Numbered from the stretch's first letter, positions 8,998 through 18,373 are shown. The stretch: DNA of 64,000 nt from Bacteroidales bacterium (GCA_016705005.1 JADIZB010000001.1:620001-684000), one strand, 5' to 3'. Translations and numbers: made by a program. The notes: a model not told the origin generated them from the letters alone.

Positions 8998-10224
8998 ATG
9001 AAAAAATCCACGATCTCTCTTTTATTTATCCTGATTGGTATCGCCGGCCTGGCTCAGTGGGGCCCGGTAAACAACGGCATAGGAAACTTAACTTCGGGGG
9101 CTAAACTGCTCGGCAGTTCTGCAACGCATCTGTTCTCGGGAACTTTGGCCGGGCCAAAAATGTACCGCAGCAACGACAACGGCAACAACTGGTCAGAAAT
9201 ACAACCGCCGGTAACCGGTAACCTTCCGGAATGCGGCTATTACTTCAATGGTAAATATTTTTCCGGCCTCAGCTCATCCATGGATTGTATTTTTACCACA
9301 GCAGACAACGGGACAACCTGGAACACTGTTTCAGGAGGTCCGGCGACCACCTGGGTAAGGGGATTTATCCATCTGCAGGATATTTTGTTTGCCTATACAT
9401 CAAGCATGGGGGTTTACAGGTCAACCGATGGTGGCTCCACCTGGAGTACGGCCAATAACGGCATTGGCAACCTGAACATAATTTTTATGGAAACCATTAA
9501 TACTAAGTTGTTTGCAGCAACCATCGGGGGAGGCCTGTTTGTCTCTGACGATCATGGCAGCAGTTGGACAAGTTCAAATAACGGTATTGCCGGAGGTGAC
9601 CTGAATGCAGAACTTGTGTGGCGCATGGGCAGCAATCTTTACTATACGGCACAGGGTGGCGGTTCTTATGTCAGCAGCAATGAAGGTGCAAACTGGACAG
9701 CCTGGGCGAAGCCGGCCATTATGGGCCTGGGCGTGCTTGAATTCTGCCGCAAGGGTACCCATCTGTATTTCGAATCACGGCATTTCGCCGGAGGGCTCAG
9801 GGACAGCCTGTATATGTCATCGGATGAGGGTAGCTCCTGGACCAATATCACCGGGAATCTGTTGGCGACCGACCTGAATGCCTCCGGAATTACCGAGTTC
9901 AACGGCTATCCATTCATCGCTTACAACCTGATGACACCCGGCAACGGCATCTACAGAAGGGATGGCCCTACCGGAATACCCACCGTGGTTAACAACAATA
10001 ACATTGAACTATATCCCAACCCCTTCTCCGACAGAATCCTGCTGTTAAATAAATCAAAGGAAGAAGTGACCGGAATACAGATTTACGATGCATCCGGAAG
10101 AACAGCACTTTCCTGTGACGGCGTAATAACCTCTATAGTTACCTCATCTCTGAAGCCGGGGATTTATCTGATAAAGCTGAAACTGGCCAACGGAACGATG
10201 GTTTACAGAAAAATGATCAAATAA
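8998..10224 (+). CDS. T9SS-secreted BNR/Asp-box repeat protein
   Basis: 408 residues. The signal peptide MKKSTISLLFILIGIAGLAQ is followed by a beta-propeller-like region with at least six Asp boxes of the form SxDxGxxW (SNDNGNNW, TADNGTTW, STDGGSTW, SDDHGSSW, SSNEGANW, SSDEGSSW), as in sialidases and sortilin-like folds. The last ~75 residues are a T9SS type A sorting domain: LYPNPFSD, then GIYLIKLKLANG and a terminal KMIK. The protein is thus likely carried through SprA and anchored or released. No sialidase catalytic residues are evident, so enzymatic activity is not claimed. It interrupts the two halves of the biosynthetic locus on the opposite strand. Confidence 0.88.
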   Translation: MKKSTISLLFILIGIAGLAQWGPVNNGIGNLTSGAKLLGSSATHLFSGTLAGPKMYRSNDNGNNWSEIQPPVTGNLPECGYYFNGKYFSGLSSSMDCIFTTADNGTTWNTVSGGPATTWVRGFIHLQDILFAYTSSMGVYRSTDGGSTWSTANNGIGNLNIIFMETINTKLFAATIGGGLFVSDDHGSSWTSSNNGIAGGDLNAELVWRMGSNLYYTAQGGGSYVSSNEGANWTAWAKPAIMGLGVLEFCRKGTHLYFESRHFAGGLRDSLYMSSDEGSSWTNITGNLLATDLNASGITEFNGYPFIAYNLMTPGNGIYRRDGPTGIPTVVNNNNIELYPNPFSDRILLLNKSKEEVTGIQIYDASGRTALSCDGVITSIVTSSLKPGIYLIKLKLANGTMVYRKMIK

Positions 10225-10247
10225 GCCGTTTGTGATTAAAGCCGTTT

Positions 10248-10360
10248 GAAAAGGTGCTTTTCTTTCCGGGAAAAGCCGTACGGCTTTTATTGAAAACATG
10301 CTTAACGATTCAGGAAAAGGTACTTATCTTTTGGATAAAAGCCGTACGGCTTTTATTTGA
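10248..10360. repeat. Two direct copies of a ~46-bp unit with a perfect palindrome
   Basis: Units at 10248-10292 and 10314-10360 share GAAAAGGT(G/A)CTT and end in AAAAGCCGTACGGCTTTT (10271-10288; 10337-10354, extended to a 22-bp perfect palindrome at 10335-10356). Two half-sites AAGCCGTTTG precede them (10223-10248). They lie between convergent genes, so a bidirectional terminator is likely; a palindromic protein-binding site is also possible. Confidence 0.7.
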
Positions 10361-10415
10361 ATGATGAGAATGATATCGCAAACATGCCCTAAATAATACA
10401 TAGAACCGGTTAAAA

Positions 10416-11945
10416 TCATTTCTCCTTAACATCTTTCAGTGCCGCCTCCACCTCCTCCCGGTCAACCTTCCGGGGAATTTCCTTTGCAAGGGATGTTTTG
10501 AACAGTTCAGCAGCTTTTGCCGGAAGTCCGCTTAAACTGTAATACCTGCCAGCCAGAAAATAGGGATAATAATAGCCCGGGTTCAGGTTGAGGTAATGAT
10601 TGATAAAGGCCTCCGTCAGGAAACCTGAATGTTTCCTGTCCAGCCTGTTTTTCAGCCAGGTGGTTGTTTTCAGGTATTCCCTGTAACGGGTCCATTCACC
10701 GGAGAGTAAAAAGGTATCTGCCGGGATGGTGAGTTCACGGATGTCGATTTCGTTCCTGAAATCAAGCTTTCCGTTAAATACGGCATTTAAATCATAACAG
10801 AGATAAGCGCCTTCCTGGTAAGGTTCGGTTGAAATCCAGACTTTCAGTTCTGCAGGTTTAAAGATCACCGAATGATGGGCGATCAGCTGGTTGATGGCCT
10901 TTTCATTACCAAGCCCGATGTCAGCATTCTTCAGGCCCTTTCTGTCGCGTAAAATGCCGGCAGCACTTACAGGATTGAGTGCCGGGTTTTGGTTAAGCAG
11001 TTCTTCCACACGCTGAAAACGATAGGGCGAGGCACTTTCCGCCATGCTTTCGGTGGTGAGTTTATCCCTGCTGAAGGTTTCGCCCTGAAAATGGTTGGTG
11101 ACGATCAGCCTTGATCCGGACGGTGCAAAAACCCCCGTTTTCTCCGGTGATTTTTCAATCAGGACGGCCTTGTTTTCCCTGGCAGAACCGATCAGGAAGG
11201 ATTCGGAAACGAAAGTCTGATTTTCACGGGCAATTTTAATGGCTTCATCTGTAGTGGCGGCATATTGCAGAATGATTCTGGCAAGGATCGAAACCGGTGT
11301 TTTTGCCTTCCATGGGATGGATGATTTTGCCGAATTCAGTGTGATGGTGAGCCCTTTTTCATTCATCCCGGATACCACCCCGGTCATGCCGCCCCAGGTG
11401 AGCATCATCAGTCGGTAACCCTTGTCGGGATTGAGAAAAACCACGATTTTGTTCCTTGCAAAATCCTCGCCCATATAGAAGTCAAAATTCCGGCCGATGA
11501 TCAGGGTGCTGTCTTCCGAATCGCCGTTCCAGGCTGCAAAAGCCGTGCATCCCACCAGGTTCAGGTTCTGCATCGCATGACCGATATCGTGCGCAGCATG
11601 GTAATTCAGTATCCGCTGGTAGTTCGGGGCGATGAATTCAAATTCAGGGGAGGCTGCCATGGAAACGCCGTAGATTTCTTCCTGGTTATCCTTGGGTACA
11701 TATTCATCCATATCGCGGTTAAACCAGGCAATAAAGTATTTCAGTGCATTGATATACCGGGGCGATGGCACCATTTCGCGCAAACGGGCCACAAACACCT
11801 CTTCCTGGTATTGAATCAGCTCCCTGGTAAGTATCCCGTTGATCAATCCCACTTCAAAGGGACTGCCTTCAAGGTACATTTCATAAATTCCAAGCCGGTT
11901 TTTCCTTATCCAGCTGTTTTTACAGGTAAATATTCCGGGGGCCAC
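10416..11945 (-). CDS. C45-type autoproteolytic acyltransferase/hydrolase, N-terminus frameshifted
   Basis: 509 residues as read from GTG 11945. The Ntn-hydrolase core has LVGCTAFAAWN with the predicted autocatalytic nucleophile Cys133, followed by IIGRNFDFYMG and GVVSGMNEKGLTITLNS, typical of C45 (acyl-CoA:6-APA acyltransferase-like) proteins. An N-terminal NSWIRKNRLGIYEMYLEG segment and a C-terminal TPR-like end (YYPYFLAGRYYSLSG) are also present. The GTG start is probably artificial: the upstream frame encodes the missing membrane anchor (11950-12096). Last gene of the ketosynthase operon; possible roles are transfer of an acyl chain to an amine or amide hydrolysis. Substrate unknown. Confidence 0.82.
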   Translation of the reverse strand: MAPGIFTCKNSWIRKNRLGIYEMYLEGSPFEVGLINGILTRELIQYQEEVFVARLREMVPSPRYINALKYFIAWFNRDMDEYVPKDNQEEIYGVSMAASPEFEFIAPNYQRILNYHAAHDIGHAMQNLNLVGCTAFAAWNGDSEDSTLIIGRNFDFYMGEDFARNKIVVFLNPDKGYRLMMLTWGGMTGVVSGMNEKGLTITLNSAKSSIPWKAKTPVSILARIILQYAATTDEAIKIARENQTFVSESFLIGSARENKAVLIEKSPEKTGVFAPSGSRLIVTNHFQGETFSRDKLTTESMAESASPYRFQRVEELLNQNPALNPVSAAGILRDRKGLKNADIGLGNEKAINQLIAHHSVIFKPAELKVWISTEPYQEGAYLCYDLNAVFNGKLDFRNEIDIRELTIPADTFLLSGEWTRYREYLKTTTWLKNRLDRKHSGFLTEAFINHYLNLNPGYYYPYFLAGRYYSLSGLPAKAAELFKTSLAKEIPRKVDREEVEAALKDVKEK

Positions 11946-11949
11946 CGTA

Positions 11950-12096
11950 TCACGCCTGAGGCCGGTCCGGGATTTTATTTCCGATTTCGGGTGGATTAAA
12001 ACTCACTGCCTGAAAATAATAGATGATGAAGGCTGCCAGCAGCAACAACAGCAGCAACAGTATACGTACAAACCGGTATCTGAAAAATTTCTTCAT
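11950..12096 (-). pseudogene. N-terminal membrane anchor of the C45 protein, separated by a frameshift
   Basis: 48 codons from ATG 12096, two bases after the stop of the upstream oxidoreductase. It encodes a basic start (MKKFFRYRFVR), a Leu-rich membrane segment (residues 12-28) and a VSFNPPEIGNK linker, and ends at TGA 11952-11950. The frame that continues into the C45 protein is open here and reads SRTGLRRDTVAPG just before residue 1 of that ORF, so the removal of one base (or gain of two) between about 11955 and 11985, for example in the AAATAAAA tract, would restore a single ~560-residue protein. It could be a real mutation or a sequencing error. Confidence 0.7.
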
Positions 12097-12098
12097 GA

Positions 12099-13598
12099 TC
12101 AGGCGTTCTTTATTTCCCGGACAACAGACTGGATATCAATGAAATTTCCTGCCGTGATCAGCGCTCCTATCGTAACACCCAGCATGCCATGGTTATTGAT
12201 GTTCTGCCCGGTAAAAAAGAAGTTCGGAATTTTAGTCCTGACAGAAATAAAGGTTTTCAAAGCATTGTTACAGTCCTTTTCAATGCCGTACATCGATCCG
12301 TTTACACTACCTGTATAATCGCGGAAAGTAAGCGGCGTGGCGGCATAGGAATGCAATATGTTGCCCTCTGTTTCGGGAAGCTTTTTACGTATCAATAAGG
12401 TGAGTGCTTCCATTTTCTCCTGTTTAAACCGCCGGTAATCTTCTCCCCGCCTGCCGGTCACCGTATTTTCCCATTGCCTGACTTCGTTAAATTCAAGCAT
12501 CGTAACCACAGTAATGCTCTCTGCAAAGCCGGTTTCACCGTCGCGGGTAGTGTAGAGCATATATCCGTGTGGCCATGGCTTGCCGGGAGCCCTGTTGATG
12601 TCCCATACATCCTCATCCACCGAATAATAAAGGTTACCGTTCCGGTGCCGGATTTTTCCCTTCTCAATAACCAGGTACAGGACAAAAGCGCCTATCGTGT
12701 TCTCTATACCCCGGATGCGGTCAACATAGACTTTCGGTAGTTTTCCAGGTTCAATCCAGTCAAGGCTAACCGCAGGATGCACCGCCGAGATAAAGTTATC
12801 GGCAACATAGACTTCCCCTGCAGATGTTTCTGCAGCTGCGACTGACTTCCCTTCAAACGATAACCGGATAACCTTTTGGTTGGTCAGCACAACTCCTCCA
12901 TGCTGCTCAATATTTGCAACAAGGGCATTGGCAAGTTGGTGCCCGCCTCCGGCCATCCTGTAAGCGCTTCCCAGGTAGAAGTTGTTGGTGTTGGCAAGCA
13001 GATTGACGGGTGTCTTTTGTGAATTCCCGCAATACAGGCCATTATTACCGGCCAGCACAGCCCGCAGGAGCCTGTTTTGTGTCAGATTGCTGATAAAATC
13101 AAAAGCGCTCTCATTGTAACTGAAAAAATAGGCCGCCTTATCCGCTTCATCATTAAAAATGCCCAGGTCATTTACCTGGTTGCTGACCCTCTTAATGGTA
13201 TCAATGTAAGCGTCAATCGCTTGTTCTTCACCGGGAAAATACTGCTTCAGGTTCTTCGAAAAGCTTTCATAACCGGTTGAGAATTTGAATTCCCGGTCAC
13301 CGATTGAAATCACATCATAGCCTTCGTCATCGAGCCGCTGTACTTTAAATTTATCGACCAGGCCGAGGTATCTGAATATCTGGTATAGTGGCTGACCTTT
13401 GTCATAGGAACCAATGTAATGCATACCGGTATCGAACAGGCAGCCATTGCGGCTGAATGTCTGAAGGTTTCCCCCGGCTTTCTTATCTTTTTCGAGAACG
13501 CAGACTTTTTTATTGTTCTGCGACAGGATGGCGGCGCACATCAGACCTCCCAGGCCACCGCCGATAATGACGAAATCGAATCGTTGATCTGTGTGCAC
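12099..13598 (-). CDS. FAD-dependent oxidoreductase, phytoene desaturase (CrtI)/RetSat type (paralogue 2)
   Basis: 499 residues. The N-terminal dinucleotide motif FVIIGGGLGGLMCAAILS (from residue 9) and VLEKDKKAGGN mark the FAD-binding amine-oxidase/phytoene desaturase fold. The C-terminal FFTGQNINNHGMLGVTIG segment is the second FAD contact. CrtI-like enzymes desaturate or isomerise conjugated polyenes; RetSat relatives saturate one double bond. It sits one base from a paralogue of the same length with the same C-terminal motif, which suggests gene duplication. Context is a ketosynthase cluster, so a role in setting double bonds of an acyl chain is inferred, not shown. Confidence 0.86.
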   Translation of the reverse strand: MHTDQRFDFVIIGGGLGGLMCAAILSQNNKKVCVLEKDKKAGGNLQTFSRNGCLFDTGMHYIGSYDKGQPLYQIFRYLGLVDKFKVQRLDDEGYDVISIGDREFKFSTGYESFSKNLKQYFPGEEQAIDAYIDTIKRVSNQVNDLGIFNDEADKAAYFFSYNESAFDFISNLTQNRLLRAVLAGNNGLYCGNSQKTPVNLLANTNNFYLGSAYRMAGGGHQLANALVANIEQHGGVVLTNQKVIRLSFEGKSVAAAETSAGEVYVADNFISAVHPAVSLDWIEPGKLPKVYVDRIRGIENTIGAFVLYLVIEKGKIRHRNGNLYYSVDEDVWDINRAPGKPWPHGYMLYTTRDGETGFAESITVVTMLEFNEVRQWENTVTGRRGEDYRRFKQEKMEALTLLIRKKLPETEGNILHSYAATPLTFRDYTGSVNGSMYGIEKDCNNALKTFISVRTKIPNFFFTGQNINNHGMLGVTIGALITAGNFIDIQSVVREIKNA

Positions 13599-13599
13599 G

Positions 13600-15108
13600 T
13601 TAAAATGATTTTAGTTTATTGATCAGGTATTCATAGCCCAGCAGTTCGGAACAGGTAAGCACTGATCCTATAGAAACTCCAAGGATCCCGTGCATGTTCA
13701 GATTTTGACCGGTATAAAGCAGGTTCGGTATCCTGGATCGGGGTGAAACAAGGCCTGCATAAGGGTCTTTCCAGTTCTTCAGGATACCATAAGCTGAGCC
13801 TTCAGGCGTGCCTGTGTAATCACGGTAAGTAAGTGGCGTGGATGTGTGAAATGTTTTTATTGAGCTTTTGAATCCGGGCAGTTTCTTTTCAACAAAATCA
13901 ATCAGCTTTCCGGCCTTTTGATTTTTAAATTCATGATAAGATTCACCCCGGCGGCCAACAGCGGTATCAGCCCACTGTTCCACTTCCTCATAACGCATAT
14001 AGGTAATCACAATGGCGCTGTCGGCCCATTTTTCAGACCTGGAAACAGCCGGGGTGTACATCATAAAATGGGTGGGCCAGTCGCTGATCCGGTAACCAGT
14101 GGTCCAGGTATTGACCTCTGAGAAATGGTGATGGTTGAAATTCAGGTAGGGAAATGTTTCTTCCTTAAAGGTCACATAAAGGGTAAACATTCCGATGGTG
14201 TTTTGCATGCTGTTGATCCGCAGCCTGTGACCTCTTTTCGACAGGGATTCTTCAATCAGGTTAACTGTAAGGGATGGGTGAAGATTGGAAATAAAGTGTT
14301 TCCCGTTGATGCGTGTTCCGTCTTTGAGCCGGGCAAATCCGATGGTTCTGTTACTGCCGCCGAGACAGTCAACTTCGGCATTCTTAAAAATGTGACCTCC
14401 AAAATCTTCAATTTTACGGGCAAGTTGCACAGCAAGCTGCGAACTTCCATCCACCAGTCGCCAGGCGCTGGTCATAAAAGAATAACAGATCAGGGCATGT
14501 ACATAGAAAGGTGTACTGTCTTCCACGCCTGCGTATAAGGAGTTGGTTCCGGCCAATACCTGCTGAAGTTTGTGATTGGTGGTTACTCCTTTCAGGGTAT
14601 CGTAGGCACTTGTTGTAAGATATTGATGTTTGCCCGAATCGTCCGGAGATTCACTCAATGAAAATAATGGGAATGAGTTGCAGGCCTTCTCCATCAGCTC
14701 AACATAGGCGGTCAGGTTCTGGCGTTCACCGGGGAAGCAGGCAGACAGACGTTCAACAAAGTTTTGTTTCCCCTGGGCAAACGGATATTCAACGGGATCT
14801 CCGGTGAAGGATATCTTTTCAAAGGCATCCATATCCATCCTCCTGATGTTAAGCTTATCAAAAACACCGAAGTATTTAAAGTACCTGTTAAGTGTTTCTC
14901 CTTCACCCAGGCTTTCGGTAAAATTAAGCCCTGTGTTGAAAATAACCCCGTTGCGGGCAAATGACTGGATGCTTCCTCCTATACGGTTATTCTTCTCAAG
15001 TACACATACACTGAAACCCTCATGGCTCAGAATATTGGCACACAGCAATCCACCCAGGCCGGCCCCGATCACAACAACATCATAATTCTCCGAAGGTCCG
15101 TTCTTCAT
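13600..15108 (-). CDS. FAD-dependent oxidoreductase, phytoene desaturase (CrtI)/RetSat type (paralogue 1)
   Basis: 502 residues with VVVIGAGLGGLLCANILS near residue 10, VLEKNNRIGGS and a C-terminal LYTGQNLNMHGILGVSIG segment. It clearly shares descent with the adjacent 12099-13598 gene, including FARNG, TGLNF/TGMHY, the SLYAG/GLYCG block and PLTYRDYTGTPEGSAYGI. Its ATG overlaps the stop of the preceding fusion protein by four bases, so the operon is tightly coupled. Retention of two full-length, divergent copies suggests two successive or complementary redox steps, or a heteromeric enzyme. Confidence 0.86.
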   Translation of the reverse strand: MKNGPSENYDVVVIGAGLGGLLCANILSHEGFSVCVLEKNNRIGGSIQSFARNGVIFNTGLNFTESLGEGETLNRYFKYFGVFDKLNIRRMDMDAFEKISFTGDPVEYPFAQGKQNFVERLSACFPGERQNLTAYVELMEKACNSFPLFSLSESPDDSGKHQYLTTSAYDTLKGVTTNHKLQQVLAGTNSLYAGVEDSTPFYVHALICYSFMTSAWRLVDGSSQLAVQLARKIEDFGGHIFKNAEVDCLGGSNRTIGFARLKDGTRINGKHFISNLHPSLTVNLIEESLSKRGHRLRINSMQNTIGMFTLYVTFKEETFPYLNFNHHHFSEVNTWTTGYRISDWPTHFMMYTPAVSRSEKWADSAIVITYMRYEEVEQWADTAVGRRGESYHEFKNQKAGKLIDFVEKKLPGFKSSIKTFHTSTPLTYRDYTGTPEGSAYGILKNWKDPYAGLVSPRSRIPNLLYTGQNLNMHGILGVSIGSVLTCSELLGYEYLINKLKSF

Positions 15109-17186
15109 TTTTCTGCCCGTTTCAAAACAAATGTAATATCAGCCTTTTTCGTGGATTTGTCATCCCGTTCTACAACGAAATTATGTTTCGCAGCGATATC
15201 TGCAATAATGGTACCTGATGTAAAGGATAAAGCATCAGCCCGGGTCTTGTTAAACCTGAAAAAACGGGTTGAGTAAAACTCATTCAGCCGGGTTCTCCAC
15301 ATTCTTTCCGTCAGATCGGTATCGGCATCCCTGATGATGATCATTCCCCCGCTGTTTAGTTTATTCATGCATTTTTCAATCACCGGCCGGTGAAATCCGG
15401 CAGGCAGGTAGTGTAACACATCAAGCAGCAGGAAAACATCCGCCGCTGGCAGTTCATAATTCAGAATGTCGGCCATTTCGAAACGGACATTCTTCAGCGA
15501 TGTGTCAATCTGGCCTGCAACGGCAATTTTTTCGCTGTCGTAATCAAGACCAAGAATCCTGCGCTTATCCGAAACCATGCACAACATATGGCTGAGGAAG
15601 CCGTAACCGCAACCGATATCAACAATTGTGGCATCCAGGGGTATGATGCTGTTGAAACGCTTATAATTCTTCTCCAGTCGGACTTTTACCCTGGCATACC
15701 ATTCTATGACAGGTCCCTTATATAAAAACTGACTGAGCAGCCGGTTGCGGAAATAATCCGGCGTTTCGAGTTCTTCACTCACTTTTTCAAATTCCCTGCG
15801 GTAGATTTTGCGCAGAGCCTGTGCCTGTAACCTGTAGGATTCATCATCACCGACACTGGTCACTTTGATTTTCCTGAGCGCCCTCAGGGTAATCATACCC
15901 GGGCGGAGAAAGAACTCCCTTTTGATCATACAGTGATTTGCCCCGTGAAGCAGCATGGGTTGTATGTCAATGTTCAACTTATCGGCGAGCCAGAAAGCAC
16001 CCTGGTGGAACCGGTTGATCCGCCCGTCGTTTGTGCGTGTACCCTCAGGAAAAACCAGAATAGAATAGCCCTTCGCAACTTTTTTACCCAACCTTTCGGC
16101 AAGCTGCGGATCCAGGCCTTTAAAAATGGGATAAAACTCAGCAAACCTGACCACAAAACCATAGAAGGGATTGTTCCAAACCCATTTGTTGGTCAATACA
16201 ATGATTTTGGGATGCAGCATCAGGATAATGGACAGATCGAGATGCGACTGGTGGTTACACACGATGACCGAAGGCTTGCTGAAATCAACCTTATCGCGGA
16301 TTTCAATGACCTTCCTGATGGGGAAGATTGAATAGACCACGATTCGCAGGGTAGCTGAAACAAGCCAGTGGAAAATGTATCTTGTTCTGTCACGACCGAC
16401 AGGAACAATCCTTAGTAATGGAATGATCATGGTCAGGAGCAGCGAACCCGTCAGAAACATCAGAAATGCAATGATGGAAACCAGAAAACTGGTCAATGTC
16501 ACCGGTTCCACCCTTTTGTTTTTTTTGTGGTAAACCAATGATTCAAAGAGTACAGGAACCAGCGCACCCGAAAGGGCCAGTGTAGCGGATATGCCGGCTA
16601 CAGTGACCAGAGTGCCTTCACTGACAACCGGATGCCCGGCCACCCACAACAGGGATAGTAATACCAGTACTGATAGTAAAATATAAAACAAACCGGAAAT
16701 TATAGCCGGAGGTCTGGATTCACCTGTTTTATAACTATTTACAAGGCCACGGATCAGGTACAGGCTGTAACCTGTCACCAGCCCGAACAGCAGTGCTGTT
16801 TCCTTTAAAAAGAAGTAATTGGTACCATTCTCCTGAACACGGGTCAACAGGTTCAGTCCATACCATCCGGCAAGTATCGGGATCATGGAAATCAGCGTAA
16901 GTTCAATACGTCCGGACACCAGCAGCAGAATGATAAATGAAACAGAGGCTAAAATCCACAGAATCAACCCCGTATCGGGAATATAAAACATCTGCCGTGC
17001 ACCCCAATCCTGGCCTGACAGGCTTCCATTTTCCGGAAACAATGGCTTGCCGGAGGTGACCTTACCAACGAAACCACCAGAAATACTGATGTCAATGACA
17101 AACAACAGCACAAGCGCTATCAGGAAACCAATTGCCAAAAAACCGGCAATGGTTCTGAACTGGTGGTTGTGTTGAAGGTTACCCAT
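15105..17186 (-). CDS. Half-MMPL membrane domain fused to acyltransferase and SAM methyltransferase
   Basis: 693 residues in three parts. Residues 1-290 are a six-helix membrane region resembling only the second half of the MMPL exporter found in full-length MMPL-acyltransferase-methyltransferase proteins. The equivalent of the conserved GLGDDY helix reads GLVTGY, so its acidic pair is lost. Residues about 310-500 are a PlsC-type acyltransferase with CNHQSHLD (HX4D) and FPEGTRTNDGR. Residues about 530-690 are a class I methyltransferase with VDIGCGYGFLSH and LLLDVLHYLP. It starts 14 bases after the glycosyltransferase stop, so the short form is not an obvious truncation. The membrane part may be an anchor rather than a pump. 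Confidence 0.85.
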   Translation of the reverse strand: MGNLQHNHQFRTIAGFLAIGFLIALVLLFVIDISISGGFVGKVTSGKPLFPENGSLSGQDWGARQMFYIPDTGLILWILASVSFIILLLVSGRIELTLISMIPILAGWYGLNLLTRVQENGTNYFFLKETALLFGLVTGYSLYLIRGLVNSYKTGESRPPAIISGLFYILLSVLVLLSLLWVAGHPVVSEGTLVTVAGISATLALSGALVPVLFESLVYHKKNKRVEPVTLTSFLVSIIAFLMFLTGSLLLTMIIPLLRIVPVGRDRTRYIFHWLVSATLRIVVYSIFPIRKVIEIRDKVDFSKPSVIVCNHQSHLDLSIILMLHPKIIVLTNKWVWNNPFYGFVVRFAEFYPIFKGLDPQLAERLGKKVAKGYSILVFPEGTRTNDGRINRFHQGAFWLADKLNIDIQPMLLHGANHCMIKREFFLRPGMITLRALRKIKVTSVGDDESYRLQAQALRKIYRREFEKVSEELETPDYFRNRLLSQFLYKGPVIEWYARVKVRLEKNYKRFNSIIPLDATIVDIGCGYGFLSHMLCMVSDKRRILGLDYDSEKIAVAGQIDTSLKNVRFEMADILNYELPAADVFLLLDVLHYLPAGFHRPVIEKCMNKLNSGGMIIIRDADTDLTERMWRTRLNEFYSTRFFRFNKTRADALSFTSGTIIADIAAKHNFVVERDDKSTKKADITFVLKRAEK

Positions 17187-17200
17187 CTGTGATATCCTGA

Positions 17201-18373
17201 TTATTTTTCTTTCCGCCAGAACGACAGAACTGAATAGCTGATGAAAAAAGCTGTGGTACCGGCAATCAATGCAAGCAATATGGCGCCCAGCACATATTGT
17301 TTCAAATAGGTAAATGCCAGATCAAAAGTAACATCCCTCATTGAAAATGCCTGCAATCCGCTATCACCAAGCAACAATCCGCCGGTATAGAAACTTGCAA
17401 ACAAAATCAGAGGTATCAAAGGCGGGAAGCTGATATTGGCGGCAACAAAGAAAATGGCTTTGTTAAGCCTGAAAAAATGTGCCAGTGTAAATCCAACAAG
17501 GAGCTGGTATCCCCATATGGGGACAATACCCATAAACACTCCGAATCCTATGGCCATCGCTATTTTCAGATTAGAACCGGTAGCCAGGTATATTTCATCG
17601 TGGATCAGCTGACGGATGCTCTTATTTCTGTAAGGAGCCAATGCTTTTTTTGGCCAGAAGACAAACAATGACAGGGTTACGAGCAACACATTCAGGAGGG
17701 ATATCCTCATAAAATCCACAAACGGGCGGTAATGCGAAATCCTTTCACCTTCAGGCGCATAGTAAACCTCAACAGGAACGGTTTCCACCTCCAACCCTTT
17801 CCATACCGACTTTACGATGACTTCCACTTCAAATTCAAACCTGCTTGAAATAAATCTGGTCCCCGCAAGTCTCCTGATCGGGTAAAGCCGGAAACCTGAC
17901 TGGGTATCCGACAGTTTCAAACCTGTCATAACTGTGATCCAGAAATTGGAGAACTGCTTGCCAACTGAACTCTTTAAAGGCACATTATCGACATTCATAT
18001 CCCGCGATCCGATGATCAGCGCATCCGGATGCTCCATTGATTTTTTCAGAAAAACCGGTACATTTCTTACCAGGTGCTGTCCGTCGGAATCGATGGTGAT
18101 GGCATAATCATAGCCTTTCTCCAGTGCGAACCGGAAGGCTTTGCGTAAAGAATAACCCTTGCCGCGGTTGACTTCATTGTGAAGGATATCAATGCCGGTA
18201 AACCGGTCCAGAACATCAGCCGTTCCATCGGTTGAACCATCATTGATGACAATAATACGTGAAGTATATGCCAGGGCATCCTCAACAACCCCGGCCAGGG
18301 TTGCCCGGTTATTGTATGTAGGAATGATGATACAACAGTTGTGTGAATCAAAAATGTTTCGGGAACTATCCAT
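17201..18373 (-). CDS. Family 2 glycosyltransferase fused to a DUF2062 membrane domain
   Basis: 390 residues. The N-terminal ~235 residues are a GT2 domain of the DPM1/DolP-mannosyltransferase-like group: IIPTYNNRATL, VINDGSTDGT, the DxD motif in TIDSDGQH and SDTQSGFRLYP. The C-terminal ~150 residues form a DUF2062 domain with several membrane segments (IGFGVFMGIVPIWGYQLL, FFVAANISFPPLIPLI). This architecture occurs in aryl polyene/flexirubin-type loci, where a sugar or other head group may be added to the lipid product. The start overlaps the dehydratase gene's end by eight bases. Confidence 0.88.
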   Translation of the reverse strand: MDSSRNIFDSHNCCIIIPTYNNRATLAGVVEDALAYTSRIIVINDGSTDGTADVLDRFTGIDILHNEVNRGKGYSLRKAFRFALEKGYDYAITIDSDGQHLVRNVPVFLKKSMEHPDALIIGSRDMNVDNVPLKSSVGKQFSNFWITVMTGLKLSDTQSGFRLYPIRRLAGTRFISSRFEFEVEVIVKSVWKGLEVETVPVEVYYAPEGERISHYRPFVDFMRISLLNVLLVTLSLFVFWPKKALAPYRNKSIRQLIHDEIYLATGSNLKIAMAIGFGVFMGIVPIWGYQLLVGFTLAHFFRLNKAIFFVAANISFPPLIPLILFASFYTGGLLLGDSGLQAFSMRDVTFDLAFTYLKQYVLGAILLALIAGTTAFFISYSVLSFWRKEK

